The notes: generated by a model from the sequence alone, not told the origin. A stretch of DNA of 64,000 nucleotides from Liolophura sinensis (GCF_032854445.1 NC_088295.1:34709385-34773384), one strand, 5' to 3'. Numbered from the stretch's first letter, positions 35,701-42,281 are shown. Translations and numbers: made by a program.

Positions 35701-38668
35701 CATCAAACCCTGATCATACCAAAGGCATTAAAAATGGTGCTTGTGTTTGTTTCCTTGTGTGTCGCTATGCACTGAAAGGTTAGAGTGAGGAAACAGGACT
35801 GGTTGGCCTGGCGTTAATATAACGTGACTGGGAGAGGTGTTCTGGACTAGCGCAGTCTCAAAAAGGCACAGTGTATGAATGCACACCTTGTGTTATGACG
35901 TGACTCCTTGTGTTATACAAATTTTTTAGTACGATGTAAAAACCCAAGCAGACATACATCCATGCATACATACATGTGTACATGCATACCTACACCCATG
36001 CATACCTACATCCATGCATACCTTCATCCATGCATACCAACATGCATGCATACATACATACATCCATGCATACCTACATGCATGCATACATACATGTGTA
36101 CATGCATACCTACATACAAGCATATCTACAACGTACCATACAGATGCTTCACAAGGAACATTTTTAGGGTTTATTGAAAAATTTGTTTGAAAATAACGAA
36201 AGTAGTTTCAGTCTTAGTACCTTTGGTTCGAACTTTACGCTAGGTATTGGGTATGTATCTGAACATGTCTTTGGATTTTTATAAAGCTATAACTGTCTAT
36301 TTGTGTATTTACCAGGCAAATGCAGGAGGCTGTGAATGCACGGAACTGGCAACTTTCAGTGGATGAACTCCGCTATCATGTGGACAGCAAGGGAGTTAAC
36401 TCTAACAAGTAAGTTTACTGGTCAAGATAACCTCAGATTTAGTTAAATCAAATATATATTTGTTGTAAAACATTTTATTATAGAGAAACAGTAATGAAAT
36501 GCTTTTCACTAGGTTTAAACGTGGTGTATATGTAACCTAGCCAAGGTAAGATTGAGATGAGATGATACAACGCTTATGGCAATCACCTGTGTATGTTTAA
36601 TTTTACTTGGTTATGTTTCAGATTTGACGCATGTTTTGTTGTTGTGGACTCAGAAGGACGTTCTCCCAGTAAAGATGAGGTTATAAAACAGATCCAGACC
36701 AGTGACATGAAAGATGAGCAATATCAGTTTGGTGTAAGTGAGGCATTATCTGGCTGAAACTGTGGTTCATTGTAGTTTAATTAAGTCTGATAACGTACAC
36801 AATATTCACCAGTCACAGTTGAAGTTGACAAAAATGGATACCTGATACTATCAACATTAAATTAATAACAATGTTTTGGGGCTATGGGGTTCAAATCAGA
36901 GAGACCTTAGTAAGTTCCTGACAGTTTTGGTGTGATGATTTACTGCCTATGCTTCCTGTTTAATGCTGAGAAAAAAGACCTGAAAAGTGGTTTCTAAGTT
37001 CTTAGAAATAAGCTCAATTATAGAAATTAATTCTTGGGAGTTAGGCTATATACATGAATGCAAATCTGTCCAGATTTCTTTTTCATTTATAGTGTGTATC
37101 AAATGTTACCAGGAAAAAAGAAAATTGTTTCGACTGGCTTGAAAGGTTTTAAAAATACTTGGATATGTTTTGTTTATTACCTTGAAATGTTGTCTGAAGA
37201 ATGTAGCTATAGGTATTTCAATGTACAAATCTTCCGTCGGCTGTTTTCAGCTGTGTGATGTGGCAACATCTGCTAGTCTTGGAGGCAGCTCCTCCTACTG
37301 GTGGGTCCTCATCGCTCTGGCCATCCTCATCTTCATCGGCACCCTAATCCTCATCATCATCGTCTTCATCCTGGCCGCAAAGTGAGTATATGCTTGTGAC
37401 AGTAGTGGTCAGAAAACCATATTATTATCTCTTTATATACTGGAATATGTGAATATATGTGACCTGGGATGGAGAGAGATTTAGGGACACAATGTAATGC
37501 GAAAGTTGGTTTGTTAAAATAAATTTTCTGAGTGTCAGGACTGATACATATCTGTACTTCTCATGTGGGAAAGTCTCTCTTGTTGGGTACCCCACCCATA
37601 AAATTGATAGCCATCGCACAGGAAAAAAATTCTTGAGCACAGTGCCCCATGGCATGGAGCACGATCATATAAATCAGTTGTCACCTTTAAGCAGACAGTT
37701 TCTCAATAATTTTAACTGGGAGTTTTCCTTGACCACTAAATAGTGTTTTATACATGTTTTGTTGTAAATAAATCATAAATGATATTCTTTTTTATTTTAA
37801 ATTTTAGTCTCCGAAAGAAGCAAAAATATGAGAGAACAAGTAAGTTTTGTCCTTTATAAATAACTGAAAAGTTTGCTTTATACCAAGACACCAGTGGCTA
37901 AATTGTGACTGTAAATTTTTGTTTTATTTTGTTTTGTTTCCTTAAGTTTTTGTTAAAAAAGTTTTGTTAAAAAACATCATAACCAAATATTTGAAATTTA
38001 TGAAATGATAATTTTTTACTGAATTTACATTTATTCACATTACCATCCTTTCTGTGTTGTATTACATTTGGCTTTTGTAACATGAAACATCAAGACATGA
38101 ACTTTCACTTTCCTTTTCACAGCTTTAATTCAGAGAACAGAATAACCGTGATGATGATTTAGGAGTAAAAAAAATTATGTAAGTACAGGTTTTTTGTTTC
38201 TGTCTTGTTTCCGGCATACAATAAGATCCAGTTTTCTTCATATAGGTTGTGACGGCCCTCCGAGGCTCAGTTGGTTAGTGCTCTAGGGCAGCGTAATGAC
38301 TCAGGAGCGTCTCACCAATGCGGTCGCTATGAGTTCAAGTCCATACGTGGGAAGATCGGCCAGCAACCTGCGGATGGTCGTGGGTTTCCCCCGAGCACTG
38401 CCTGGTTTCCTCCCACCATAATGCTGGCCGCAGTCATATAAGTGAAATATTCTTGAGTACAGCCTAAAACACCAATCAAATAAATCATATAGGTTGTGAT
38501 TTTAATTTGTGTTGACTACACTCTGTATATTTCTTGTATGGTCTAACTGATTAATATTCTATGATTACAGATGACTTCAGTTTTGAGTCCAAAAAAGAAA
38601 AGCATAAATCAAAATGTGATACACATATGATATACAGGGGAGAGGACGAAGATCACATGAAGCCTTAA
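14642..38668 (+). CDS. Cadherin R: non-classical cadherin, 14 EC repeats, one transmembrane helix (39 coding exons)
   Basis: Type I membrane cadherin, about 1,813 codons once three single-base indels are allowed for; the 39 exon lengths then sum to a multiple of three. Order: signal peptide (1-24); EC1-EC14, whose ends carry DVNDNAPDF, DVQDSPPEF, DINDNAPTF, DVNDNSPKF, NVNDLPPVF, QDENNFDARF, DKNNKLPYF, GSVDATPQF, DINDNRPVF, DENDETPKF, SDNGMPVF, DVNDNIPVY, DVNDNKPIF and an unmarked EC14; a roughly 100-residue alpha/beta domain (about 1629-1727); a transmembrane helix (about 1745-1770); and a basic tail of about 43 residues without a catenin-binding region. Known biology: such proteins mediate calcium-dependent adhesion at the cell surface. 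The EC number fits neither PCDH15 (11) nor CDH23 (27), although the membrane-adjacent domain recalls both, so I give no symbol. The start was chosen for its signal peptide just after an acceptor. Exons 15-17 each hold a frameshift, so this copy may be a damaged allele or the assembly may be locally wrong. Confidence 0.9.
14890..15035 (+). mobile_element. Degenerate SINE with an internal duplication
   Basis: CCAGCAACCTGCGGATGGTC and TAATGCTGGCCACAGTCATA match the body and tail, ending CCAATCAAATAAATAA. The GACCTTTGCCTGGTT segment is repeated. It lies in cadherin R intron 1. Confidence 0.7.
15287..15382 (+). CDS. Cadherin R exon 2: signal peptide end, EC1 start
   Basis: 96 nt, phase 1 to 1. 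The junction gives ALA then VNKAPVW: a likely signal peptidase site followed by an EC1 start. It ends with the QVYENTTE strand. Confidence 0.87.
15701..15834 (+). CDS. Cadherin R exon 3: EC1
   Basis: 134 nt, phase 1 to 0. It contains LLARDPEGKQVTYGV, NETTGEVRL and FLDRE. It aligns with cadherin L exon 3 (ARDPEG...YG). Confidence 0.92.
15910..16060 (-). mobile_element. Degenerate SINE fragment
   Basis: GGCCAGCGTTATGGTAGG and CCCACAACAATCCACAGG resemble the body in minus orientation. Confidence 0.45.
16104..16308 (+). repeat. 46-bp minisatellite, about 4.4 copies
   Basis: AGCTGTACA starts at 16115, 16161, 16207, 16253 and 16299, an exact 46-bp step, followed by ATGTAACTTTACAGCCTGAT in each unit. 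It lies in cadherin R intron 3. Confidence 0.9.
16464..16538 (+). CDS. Cadherin R exon 4: EC1
   Basis: 75 nt, phase 0. It encodes the VDVTFYAQDPLEPGS strand and loop. Confidence 0.87.
16954..17043 (+). CDS. Cadherin R exon 5: EC1-EC2 linker
   Basis: 90 nt, phase 0. It contains FIRLDVQDVNDNAPDF, a canonical linker. The donor is GTCTGT, weaker than its neighbours. Confidence 0.92.
17407..17511 (+). CDS. Cadherin R exon 6: EC2 first half
   Basis: 105 nt, phase 0. It reads IEDLDDGYNAEVFVNCSI. The LDDGYN acidic loop is a calcium-site region, and the cysteine pairs in position with cadherin L exon 6. Confidence 0.9.
17908..18045 (+). CDS. Cadherin R exon 7: EC2 second half
   Basis: 138 nt, phase 0. 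It contains CEKFGVSEL, a further cysteine in YTCSIYT, and SLDYEDQSSY (DYE motif). Confidence 0.9.
18271..18396 (+). CDS. Cadherin R exon 8: EC2-EC3 linker
   Basis: 126 nt, phase 0. It contains DNGVPRLSS and IRVIDVQDSPPEF; the linker lacks the NDN triad. Confidence 0.92.
18619..18697 (+). CDS. Cadherin R exon 9: EC3
   Basis: 79 nt, phase 0 to 1. It contains EIQARDRDQGNPRPIKI, the DxD and GNP calcium region. Confidence 0.9.
19091..19221 (+). CDS. Cadherin R exon 10: EC3
   Basis: 131 nt, phase 1 to 0. It contains LFELSPQPRTNASQ (with an NAS glycosylation site) and GTLDRELLRGQAAFDV. Confidence 0.9.
19379..19397. repeat. Poly(C) tract
   Basis: CCCCCCCCCCACCCCC within cadherin R intron 10. Confidence 0.85.
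19649..19843 (+). CDS. Cadherin R exon 11: EC3-EC4 linker
   Basis: 195 nt, phase 0. It contains VLVNIFDINDNAPTF, then YYINATES and VRDLDD of EC4. Confidence 0.93.
20396..20560 (+). CDS. Cadherin R exon 12: EC4
   Basis: 165 nt, phase 0. It contains ARFSVSIQ, FAVSPTNATSQG and YMDYEVENYRQQ (DYE motif). Confidence 0.9.
20881..21034 (+). repeat. 25-bp minisatellite, about 6 copies
   Basis: Units of GGCCTTGACTAGGCTATGCT plus CATGT repeat nearly perfectly. It lies in cadherin R intron 12. Confidence 0.9.
21438..21596 (+). CDS. Cadherin R exon 13: EC4-EC5 linker
   Basis: 159 nt, phase 0. It contains VVAREYGTQALFS, ISLIDVNDNSPKF and IRINENEG. Confidence 0.93.
21893..21972 (+). CDS. Cadherin R exon 14: EC5
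   Basis: 80 nt, phase 0 to 2. It contains ATDADSGSYGQVTYSI. The apparent TAG at its end is split by the GTAAGT donor and becomes tyrosine after splicing. Confidence 0.9.
22030..22940 (+). mobile_element. Probable hAT-type transposon remnant in cadherin R intron 14
   Basis: It includes the BED-finger ORF at 22076-22282. Further right, CAATATATTGTGATACG (22860-22876) and CGTAATATATTGCAATAC (22900-22917) form a paired AT-rich motif. Assigning the whole stretch to one element is inference; no terminal repeats were found. Confidence 0.4.
22076..22282 (+). CDS. BED zinc-finger fragment (hAT transposase N-terminus-like)
   Basis: A 68-residue open frame with CDKCGKYVKYSGGTSSVGTH and then RHHP: Cys-x2-Cys, 15 residues, His, then His-His, the BED finger pattern that binds DNA in hAT transposases and ZBED proteins. 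No catalytic domain follows. It sits between exons 14 and 15 on the same strand, and could be a transposon fossil or an exon in the making. Confidence 0.6.
   Translation: MDTVGKIKSIVVCDKCGKYVKYSGGTSSVGTHLGRHHPATRIDRTSDKNECSTPDKDQSSSSPVASTA
23090..23182 (+). mobile_element. Degenerate SINE 3' end
   Basis: CCACCATAATATTGGC, then GAAATATTCCTGAGTCC and CATCAATCAAATAAATAA. It lies just upstream of the exon 15 acceptor. Confidence 0.6.
23216..23461 (+). CDS. Cadherin R exon 15: EC5-EC6 linker, with a frameshift
   Basis: The first part reads FQINPNTGDVRLVKP and ITASDGGSPKRTDK in the spliced frame, which then hits TAG at 23355-23357. VAIQNVNDLPPVF and the rest of the exon are in another frame. The exon is 246 nt where phase demands 247 (or 244), so one base is missing (or two extra) between about 23330 and 23355. 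Confidence 0.82.
24017..24175 (+). CDS. Cadherin R exon 16: EC6, with a frameshift
   Basis: It starts AIDREEGAQQITYRIVQG. After ACCCGGG (about 24078-24086) the expected AFVVNPRDGRLSLSRKINF lies one base off. Length 159 versus 158 required: one extra base in the C/G run. Confidence 0.82.
24497..24574 (+). CDS. Cadherin R exon 17: EC6, with a frameshift
   Basis: FDVV is followed one base out of frame by EASDNGNPPMASTVTVRVN. Length 78 versus 79 required: one base missing near 24507-24513. Confidence 0.8.
25045..25117 (+). CDS. Cadherin R exon 18: EC6-EC7 linker
   Basis: 73 nt, phase 0 to 1. It reads DENNFDARFDRLVYSVSV, so the linker keeps acidic residues but not NDNxP. Confidence 0.82.
25480..25605 (+). 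mobile_element. Very degenerate SINE-like fragment
   Basis: Weak similarity in CCTGGCACTCCGGTTACTC and a good AAACACCAATCAAATA end. Confidence 0.35.
25652..25818 (+). CDS. Cadherin R exon 19: EC7
   Basis: 167 nt, phase 1 to 0. It contains VNATDEDAGENGRLRYSL and FSINPQSGLITV, a textbook EC core. Confidence 0.94.
26040..26155 (+). mobile_element. Degenerate SINE fragment
   Basis: GCAGGCTTCCTCTCC, GTGCAGATGGTTGTGAGTT and CCACTGTAATGCTGGC follow the body order. Confidence 0.55.
26326..26455 (+). CDS. Cadherin R exon 20: EC7-EC8 linker
   Basis: 130 nt, phase 0 to 1. It contains VVATDNGSPRQRSS and VNILDKNNKLPYF, a linker with NNK in place of NDN. Confidence 0.93.
26927..27075 (+). CDS. Cadherin R exon 21: EC8
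   Basis: 149 nt, phase 1 to 0. It contains LKVSASDPDQNSSLIYSI, the AxDxD region. Confidence 0.9.
27359..27497 (+). CDS. Cadherin R exon 22: EC8
   Basis: 139 nt, phase 0 to 1. It contains FYIDGDDGEIHIRDKLSYE and MDFAVQVRD. Confidence 0.9.
28421..28651 (+). CDS. Cadherin R exon 23: EC8-EC9 linker, with tandem downstream donors
   Basis: 231 nt, phase 1 to 1. It contains GSVDATPQFVAPW as a degenerate linker and YYFTIPEETAINN of EC9. It ends DYFTIDSKS at TCAG|GTGAGG. Two 45-bp copies follow, each ending in the same in-frame donor context (28696/28697, and a weaker GTGTGG at 28741/28742). Confidence 0.88.
28652..28761 (+). repeat. 45-bp tandem repeat over the exon 23 splice donor
   Basis: The exon's last 45 bases and donor occur three times with exact 45-bp spacing of the GT sites (28652, 28697, 28742). 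The frame stays open (GEENECNYFTIDPTS per unit) up to a TAA shortly after the third copy. Confidence 0.9.
28820..28978 (+). repeat. Dispersed repeat D, copy 3
   Basis: Contains TTGTGAAGCTCTGAAACTGA and GTTTTGTCTCCAAAATCAAA, in plus orientation, directly before a SINE tail. Confidence 0.7.
28981..29070 (-). mobile_element. Degenerate SINE tail fragment
   Basis: TTATTTGATTGGTGTTCAAC and AGAATTCTCACTTCTGTGA match the tail in minus orientation; what follows is diverged. Confidence 0.5.
29272..29435 (+). CDS. Cadherin R exon 24: EC9-EC10 linker
   Basis: 164 nt, phase 1 to 0. It contains RLDYEQLTKR and IQIQDINDNRPVF. Confidence 0.93.
29440..29512 (+). mobile_element. Short degenerate SINE fragment
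   Basis: GCTGATGGTCAGAGGGTTTC and CATAATGCTGGCCACAGC match the body. It lies directly after the exon 24 donor. Confidence 0.4.
29688..29834 (+). CDS. Cadherin R exon 25: EC10
   Basis: 147 nt, phase 0. It contains YENREYPYLIGNVYATDAD, then SGVFKQITYTL. Confidence 0.92.
30308..30427 (+). CDS. Cadherin R exon 26: EC10
   Basis: 120 nt, phase 0. It contains VLDREKKSLYQLTVTATDN, with DRE and ATDN motifs. Confidence 0.92.
31003..31180 (+). CDS. Cadherin R exon 27: EC10-EC11 linker
   Basis: 178 nt, phase 0 to 1, after a long T-rich tract and AG. It contains VIVIKDENDETPKF and VEATDLDTGLNARIFFSM. Confidence 0.92.
31426..31652 (+). CDS. Cadherin R exon 28: EC11-EC12 linker
   Basis: 227 nt, phase 1 to 0. 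It contains LNGEVIVEQSLEG, CRVSASDNGRPQLSS and the odd linker SPASDNGMPVF. Confidence 0.92.
31775..32000 (+). mobile_element. Diverged near-full-length SINE
   Basis: CACAGGAGCCTCTCACTAAC, GGCTGTGAGTTCAAGTCC, TCTCATGCTGGCTTCTCTCC and TGAAATATTCTTGAGTA follow in consensus order. Confidence 0.75.
32064..32243 (+). CDS. Cadherin R exon 29: EC12
   Basis: 180 nt, phase 0. It contains FQIDPDTGRVTTITSLDREE, standard EC mid-repeat motifs. Confidence 0.93.
32691..32813 (+). CDS. Cadherin R exon 30: EC12-EC13 linker
   Basis: 123 nt, phase 0. It contains LRIDVQDVNDNIPVY, then a cysteine in GKGCDRQ. Confidence 0.93.
33217..33385 (+). CDS. Cadherin R exon 31: EC13
   Basis: 169 nt, phase 0 to 1. It contains VYRQEDTPVGRSIMSLSA and SDDKANTITNYKF. 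Confidence 0.9.
33650..33763 (+). mobile_element. SINE 3' half
   Basis: GATGGTCGTGGGCTTCCATC, TATAAGTGAAATATTCTTAA and AAACATCAAT match the body and tail; the head is lost. Confidence 0.65.
33914..34192 (+). CDS. Cadherin R exon 32: EC13-EC14 linker, with a furin-like RRKR
   Basis: 279 nt, phase 1 to 1. It contains VRRPLDHEA, a GRRKRQ stretch (RRKR at 34072-34083) and IEVHVVDVNDNKPIF. The donor context is GTGTGG, which is weak. Confidence 0.9.
34888..35174 (+). CDS. Cadherin R exon 33: EC14
   Basis: 287 nt, phase 1 to 0. It contains MTAKDADSSLFNKVRYSI, FDINSVTGDVTTKL and IRAEDNAES. It is the last EC and lacks a terminal DxNDN. Confidence 0.92.
35444..35535 (+). CDS. Cadherin R exon 34: membrane-proximal domain
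   Basis: 92 nt, phase 0 to 2. It contains YRVTWDATSNAADASVKNA. A strand-then-helix pattern opens a domain unlike an EC repeat. Confidence 0.85.
35945..36130 (+). repeat. CATACATACATC/CATGCATAC low-complexity repeat
   Basis: Repeats of CCATGCATAC and CATACATACATG in cadherin R intron 34. ORFs here (MHTYMHAYIH type) are by-products of the repeat. Confidence 0.88.
36316..36408 (+). CDS. Cadherin R exon 35: membrane-proximal domain
   Basis: 93 nt, phase 2 to 2. It contains MQEAVNARNWQLSVDELRYH, continuing the helix and adding a strand. Confidence 0.85.
36622..36733 (+). CDS. Cadherin R exon 36: membrane-proximal domain
   Basis: 112 nt, phase 2 to 0. It contains FDACFVVVDSEGRSPSKDEV, a strand and a second helix. 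The overall beta-alpha-beta layout is compatible with the ferredoxin-like membrane-adjacent domain of PCDH15/CDH23-type cadherins; this is inference. Confidence 0.83.
37251..37381 (+). CDS. Cadherin R exon 37: transmembrane helix
   Basis: 131 nt, phase 0 to 2. After GGSSSYWW comes about 25 hydrophobic residues rich in Ile, Leu and Ala, ending FILAAK. It is the only clear membrane span. Confidence 0.93.
37808..37839 (+). CDS. Cadherin R exon 38: cytoplasmic stop-transfer segment
   Basis: 32 nt, phase 2 to 1. It reads LRKKQKYER, a basic segment directly after the membrane span. Confidence 0.82.
38123..38178 (+). CDS. Possible alternative cassette exon in the cadherin R tail
   Basis: It has a good acceptor (TTTTCACAG) and donor (AT|GTAAGT). 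In the phase left by exon 38 it would add TLIQRTE and stop at 38143-38145. Skipping it keeps the longer tail. No transcript evidence. Confidence 0.35.
38253..38484 (+). mobile_element. tRNA-derived SINE with 15-bp target-site duplication
   Basis: Near-complete copy lacking a short part of the middle. Flanked by TCATATAGGTTGTGA at 38238-38252 and 38485-38499. It lies in the last intron of cadherin R, beside the possible cassette exon. Confidence 0.9.
38571..38668 (+). CDS. Cadherin R exon 39: C-terminal tail and stop
   Basis: It splices in phase from exon 38 to give NDFSFESKKEKHKSK, ending GEDEDHMKP and TAA at 38666-38668. It is short and highly charged, with no catenin-binding or obvious PDZ-binding end. 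Confidence 0.75.
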
Positions 38669-39766
38669 CTTTTTCCTATTTTAACAACCTTTGAAACATA
38701 TTTCCAAAGAACTTCAAAAACCCTGTGGTTGTTCAGAATTAAATGTGATTTTACAAATACTTTTGTAAGTAAGGTTTTGTTGTACTTAGTCCTGCAGGTG
38801 CTTTTAGAGGTACTTTTATAACAGACCTTTTACACACAGCCTGTGTTACTATCATCATTCAGAATTGTCTTTCATTAAGGTTTACAGTGGTTATAACTTT
38901 TACTTTTAAGCTCTTCATGAGACATGTGGTTACCTGTGCAAATTCTGATGGAAATTTACTGTTACTGAAATGTGACACATTTGTCTATTTCCCTTTTATC
39001 CCGTCATTTCTCACAAGCAACTGAGACGACTAGTACACTCATCCCTGTCTGATATTTACATTTTTATTAAAATAGACTCTTCATAATTTGCTGATTATTG
39101 TCATGTACATGTATTTGTATAGATCTGTAATTACTGTATTGTATTGGAAGTCTGTACATTTAGGACCATGTAAAAAGCTTGTGTCATGAGAAATAGTGTT
39201 ACAGGTTATGAGACAATGTAAAACTGATAACCTATATATTTACCCAATAAGCCTAACTTAAAATGTACTGGAAGTTGTAAAGCGTAATAAATTAGACCTG
39301 CTTCGCTTATCTGTGTTCTACAATGCTTAATTTATTATGCTATAGAATTTGTAGTTCGCTAATCAGTGAACATGTTCAGTAAACATTTTATTATTATTAT
39401 TATTATTATCATTACAAGCACTTGCCTTCATTCATGAAAGGATAGTTGAAATTGGTTTTGTATCTGCTCAGTCTGACCAGTCATCATGTACAAGACAGCT
39501 GTTTGACTGCTGACAAGCATTATCCTGAGTTCTAGTGTTGTGCAGGATCCAGTGGTCCATTTCATCACAGCGAAGTGTTGTTGTTGTTGTTGTTGTCCTG
39601 CCTGTTTATAACTGAATTTTTACAATGTCCCTTTTAAACATGTTAATGTCAGGTCTTAGAAATATTACAGTTGTATATTTTTGTATATAAGGAATTTATA
39701 TCATGATTAAAAGAAATATGCCATTGAAATATATTACTGTTTTCAGTGATCTATTTGAGTTTTTGA
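38669..39766 (+). other. Probable 3' UTR of cadherin R
   Basis: AT-rich, without ORFs. AATAAA at 39286-39291 is a candidate polyadenylation signal; ATTAAA near 39704 is another. A short (ATT)n run lies near 39392-39408 and a (GTT)n run near 39579-39595. Confidence 0.5.
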
Positions 39767-40036
39767 GGGGCCTCCGTGGCTCAGTCGGTTAGCGCGCTAG
39801 AGCAGCGTAGTGACCCAGAAGCCTCTCACCAATGCGGTCGCTGTGAGTTCAAGACCAGCTCATGCTGGCTTCCTCTCCGGCCGTACGTGGGAAGGTCTGC
39901 CAGCAACCTGCGGATGGTCGTGGGTTTCCGCCGGGCTGTGCCCGGTTTCCACCCACCATAATGCTGGCCGCCGTCGTATAAGTGAAATATTCTTGAGTAC
40001 GGCGTAAAACACCAATCAAAAAAAAAAAAAAAAAAA
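39767..40036 (+). mobile_element. Full-length tRNA-derived SINE with poly(A) tail, probably young
   Basis: A near-consensus copy ending in about 20 A residues, flanked by the exact 14-bp duplication ATTTGAGTTTTTGA at 39753-39766 and 40037-40050. It is the best reference copy in this window. Confidence 0.93.
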
Positions 40037-40084
40037 ATTTGAGTTTTTGATGTATTTTGATTAACATCATCATAGGTAGATTTA

Positions 40085-40257
40085 TTTGATAGTTAAACAC
40101 CAAATGAAGAATTTTTCATTTATAAGATAGCAGAACCTGTGGATTCTCGTGGATTTCCACCAGCTCTGCCCATTTTCCTCGCACCATATTGGTCGCTGTT
40201 GTAGGAGTGAATTTTTTTTTTTAAGTACAGCATGAAACATAAATCAAATAAATAAAT
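40085..40257. mobile_element. Composite degenerate SINE: two halves in opposite orientation
   Basis: It begins like a minus-strand tail (TTTGATAGTTAAACACC, TTTTTCATTTATAAGATAG) and ends like a plus-strand body and tail (GTGGATTTCCACCAGCTCTG ... AAATCAAATAAATAAAT). Confidence 0.4.
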
Positions 40258-40284
40258 TTACCATGGAAATTGCATAGGTGAATG

Positions 40285-40362
40285 GTTTCTGGTGTTTTAC
40301 GTCGTACTCAAGAATGTTTCACTAATACGACGGCGGGCAGCATTGTGGTGGGAGGAACATGT
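40285..40362 (-). mobile_element. SINE tail fragment
   Basis: CTGGTGTTTTACGTCGTACT and ACGACGGCGGGCAGCATTGT match the tail in minus orientation. Confidence 0.7.
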
Positions 40363-41818
40363 AAAAGGAGAAGGCTTGTGAAAGTATACTGCTCTTCACA
40401 TGACCAGTCTGAGAGTCAAGGGCAGGATTTAGTTGCCTTGGAGAAAACGTTCTGCTTCACATGGTCGCTGGCATCAAGTCTGACCATGACATTAGTAATT
40501 AGCGTAGTTGGATCACCTGCTATAACGGAAATATCACACTATTTTTTCCATAAGCCTCTTCGTATTTCTGGTCTCTTTGCCAGGCAGTTCACCAAGGTAG
40601 GTGAGGTCAAAGGATACCTACTGGTTATAATAACGCTCTAATATAGCCTACCTGTAATAATAACCTTTTGAAAACACCCTTCTAAAGGTAACTTTAAGTT
40701 GTGCATTTGACCGTATTGGCAGTGTGCCGAATCAAGAAATGATCAACCCTGAACGACCTGCTGCTATTGGTGGGTTCTCGAATACATGCAGTGAGGTAAT
40801 TTAAGTATTGGATACTGTGGTGGAAGTGTTTTTAACCCACCTTTGATGGCATAATGTCATATTCACGTAACTTAATCTCTCGGTGATGGCTTATCATTTA
40901 AAGAATTGTGTTAAAGGCCCATGGAAACCTACTGTTAAGCAACTTCTCTATTACAGTTAAAAGGCTTTTGAGGAAAACTTTTCGGTTTGGTGAGTATCAG
41001 TGAAGTTGAAACAACTACATGGAGGTGGGTATTATGTACGTTGCCAGGGTTACTACATGTTATCAGTGACTCCACCCTCGATTGCTTCCTGTAACTGCTT
41101 CGCCAGCCTAGTGAAATACTAATCACCGCTTGGCACGGATAGGGTACCTAGGGCTGTGTTGTACAACGGGTTGGAAGCGCGCAATCTCACCGCGGAACAC
41201 CGGCTCTCCATACAGATACTGGCAGGAAATATCCACGGTGGACCCTTATCACAACATGGTCTGATTCCCCTATAGTCAGTTTTGACTTGAATTTAAATTT
41301 GAAATGCTTATTTTTGGACGCCAAGTGATCAAATTGGCAAACCTGCGCAAATTTTAACTCCTGGGACCAAGAAACTGCGCTTTGTATCGATGTTATGAAA
41401 TGTATACACGCCAAAGCAGTTTCAATGGAACGCGGTCGTCTTTTGGCTGAGTTCAAAACACTAATTTTAAAAATGATAAATGGGCTTGTTAAAAGCTAGT
41501 AATCAACATTCCCCAGGAACGATGCTTTCATGTAATGCACAGTGGAATATGGAGTAAAAATAGCCGCTAGATCGATAGTGGTTGATATGGATGAGTTACT
41601 CGAGATAACCTATTGTTGCACCAGCTAACTTTTGTGATTTTGGAGATATGCCCTGTTGTCTGTAAAGAAAAGTCCATGCAAGATAGGCCTATATGGCTTC
41701 CATATCACATTCTGACTATACCTTTCCGTTAACTTGTTGACTTGTAAGAGTAATTGATTGTTAAGAAAATCTATTATGTTAAAAAGTTGGAGTTTCCAGG
41801 TCAAATTTGATTTGTTCA
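40363..41818. other. Intergenic stretch, nothing recognised
   Basis: AT-rich with a few CpG-richer patches (41160-41250). No ORF with recognisable homology and no clear repeat. Confidence 0.4.
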
Positions 41819-42008
41819 TTTACTTGATTTGTTTTTAACGTCATACTAAAGAATATTTCACTTATGGAATGACGGCCATGCCGTTTCACGGATGAATCAA
41901 GGAGACCGAAGGGGAAGCCGGCATGAGCTGGACTTGAACACACAGCTATCGCATTGATAAGCGGCGCCTGTGTCATTGTATTGAACTGGCACGCTTCATC
42001 GTGTGACC
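41819..42008 (-). mobile_element. Diverged SINE with internal deletion
   Basis: The tail AGAATATTTCACTTATGGA, then GAAGCCGGCATGAGCTGGAC and a rearranged head with GGCGCCTGTGTCATTGTATT. Confidence 0.7.
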
Positions 42009-42281
42009 TGTATCACATTGGGAGAAGGTAGGTCATTTCCAGTGAACTCCATGCAAGACCACACAAGAAAGCTATTTGGGCCTCTCAAAATCGACCAAGG
42101 CCCTGAATATGGATTTATGGAAATAAATGCGAGATATTCAGAACTATAATGTTGTATCTTGTCATTATCAGGTGACTTGTCAAGTATTATTCATACGCCT
42201 ATTGAAGTACAAATGCAGAAGTGCCACAGCTTAAGATATTGCCATTTCTATTATACTGAGCCAGGTCTGAATTGCTATGGT

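Noticed and set aside
35908-36177. ORFs encoding MHTYMHAYIH-type peptides
   Set aside because: They are translations of the CATACA/CATGCA repeat in an intron.
39767-39860. tRNA gene at the SINE head
   Set aside because: The A and B boxes belong to a tRNA-derived SINE that recurs with the same body and tail elsewhere; no intact cloverleaf was worked out.
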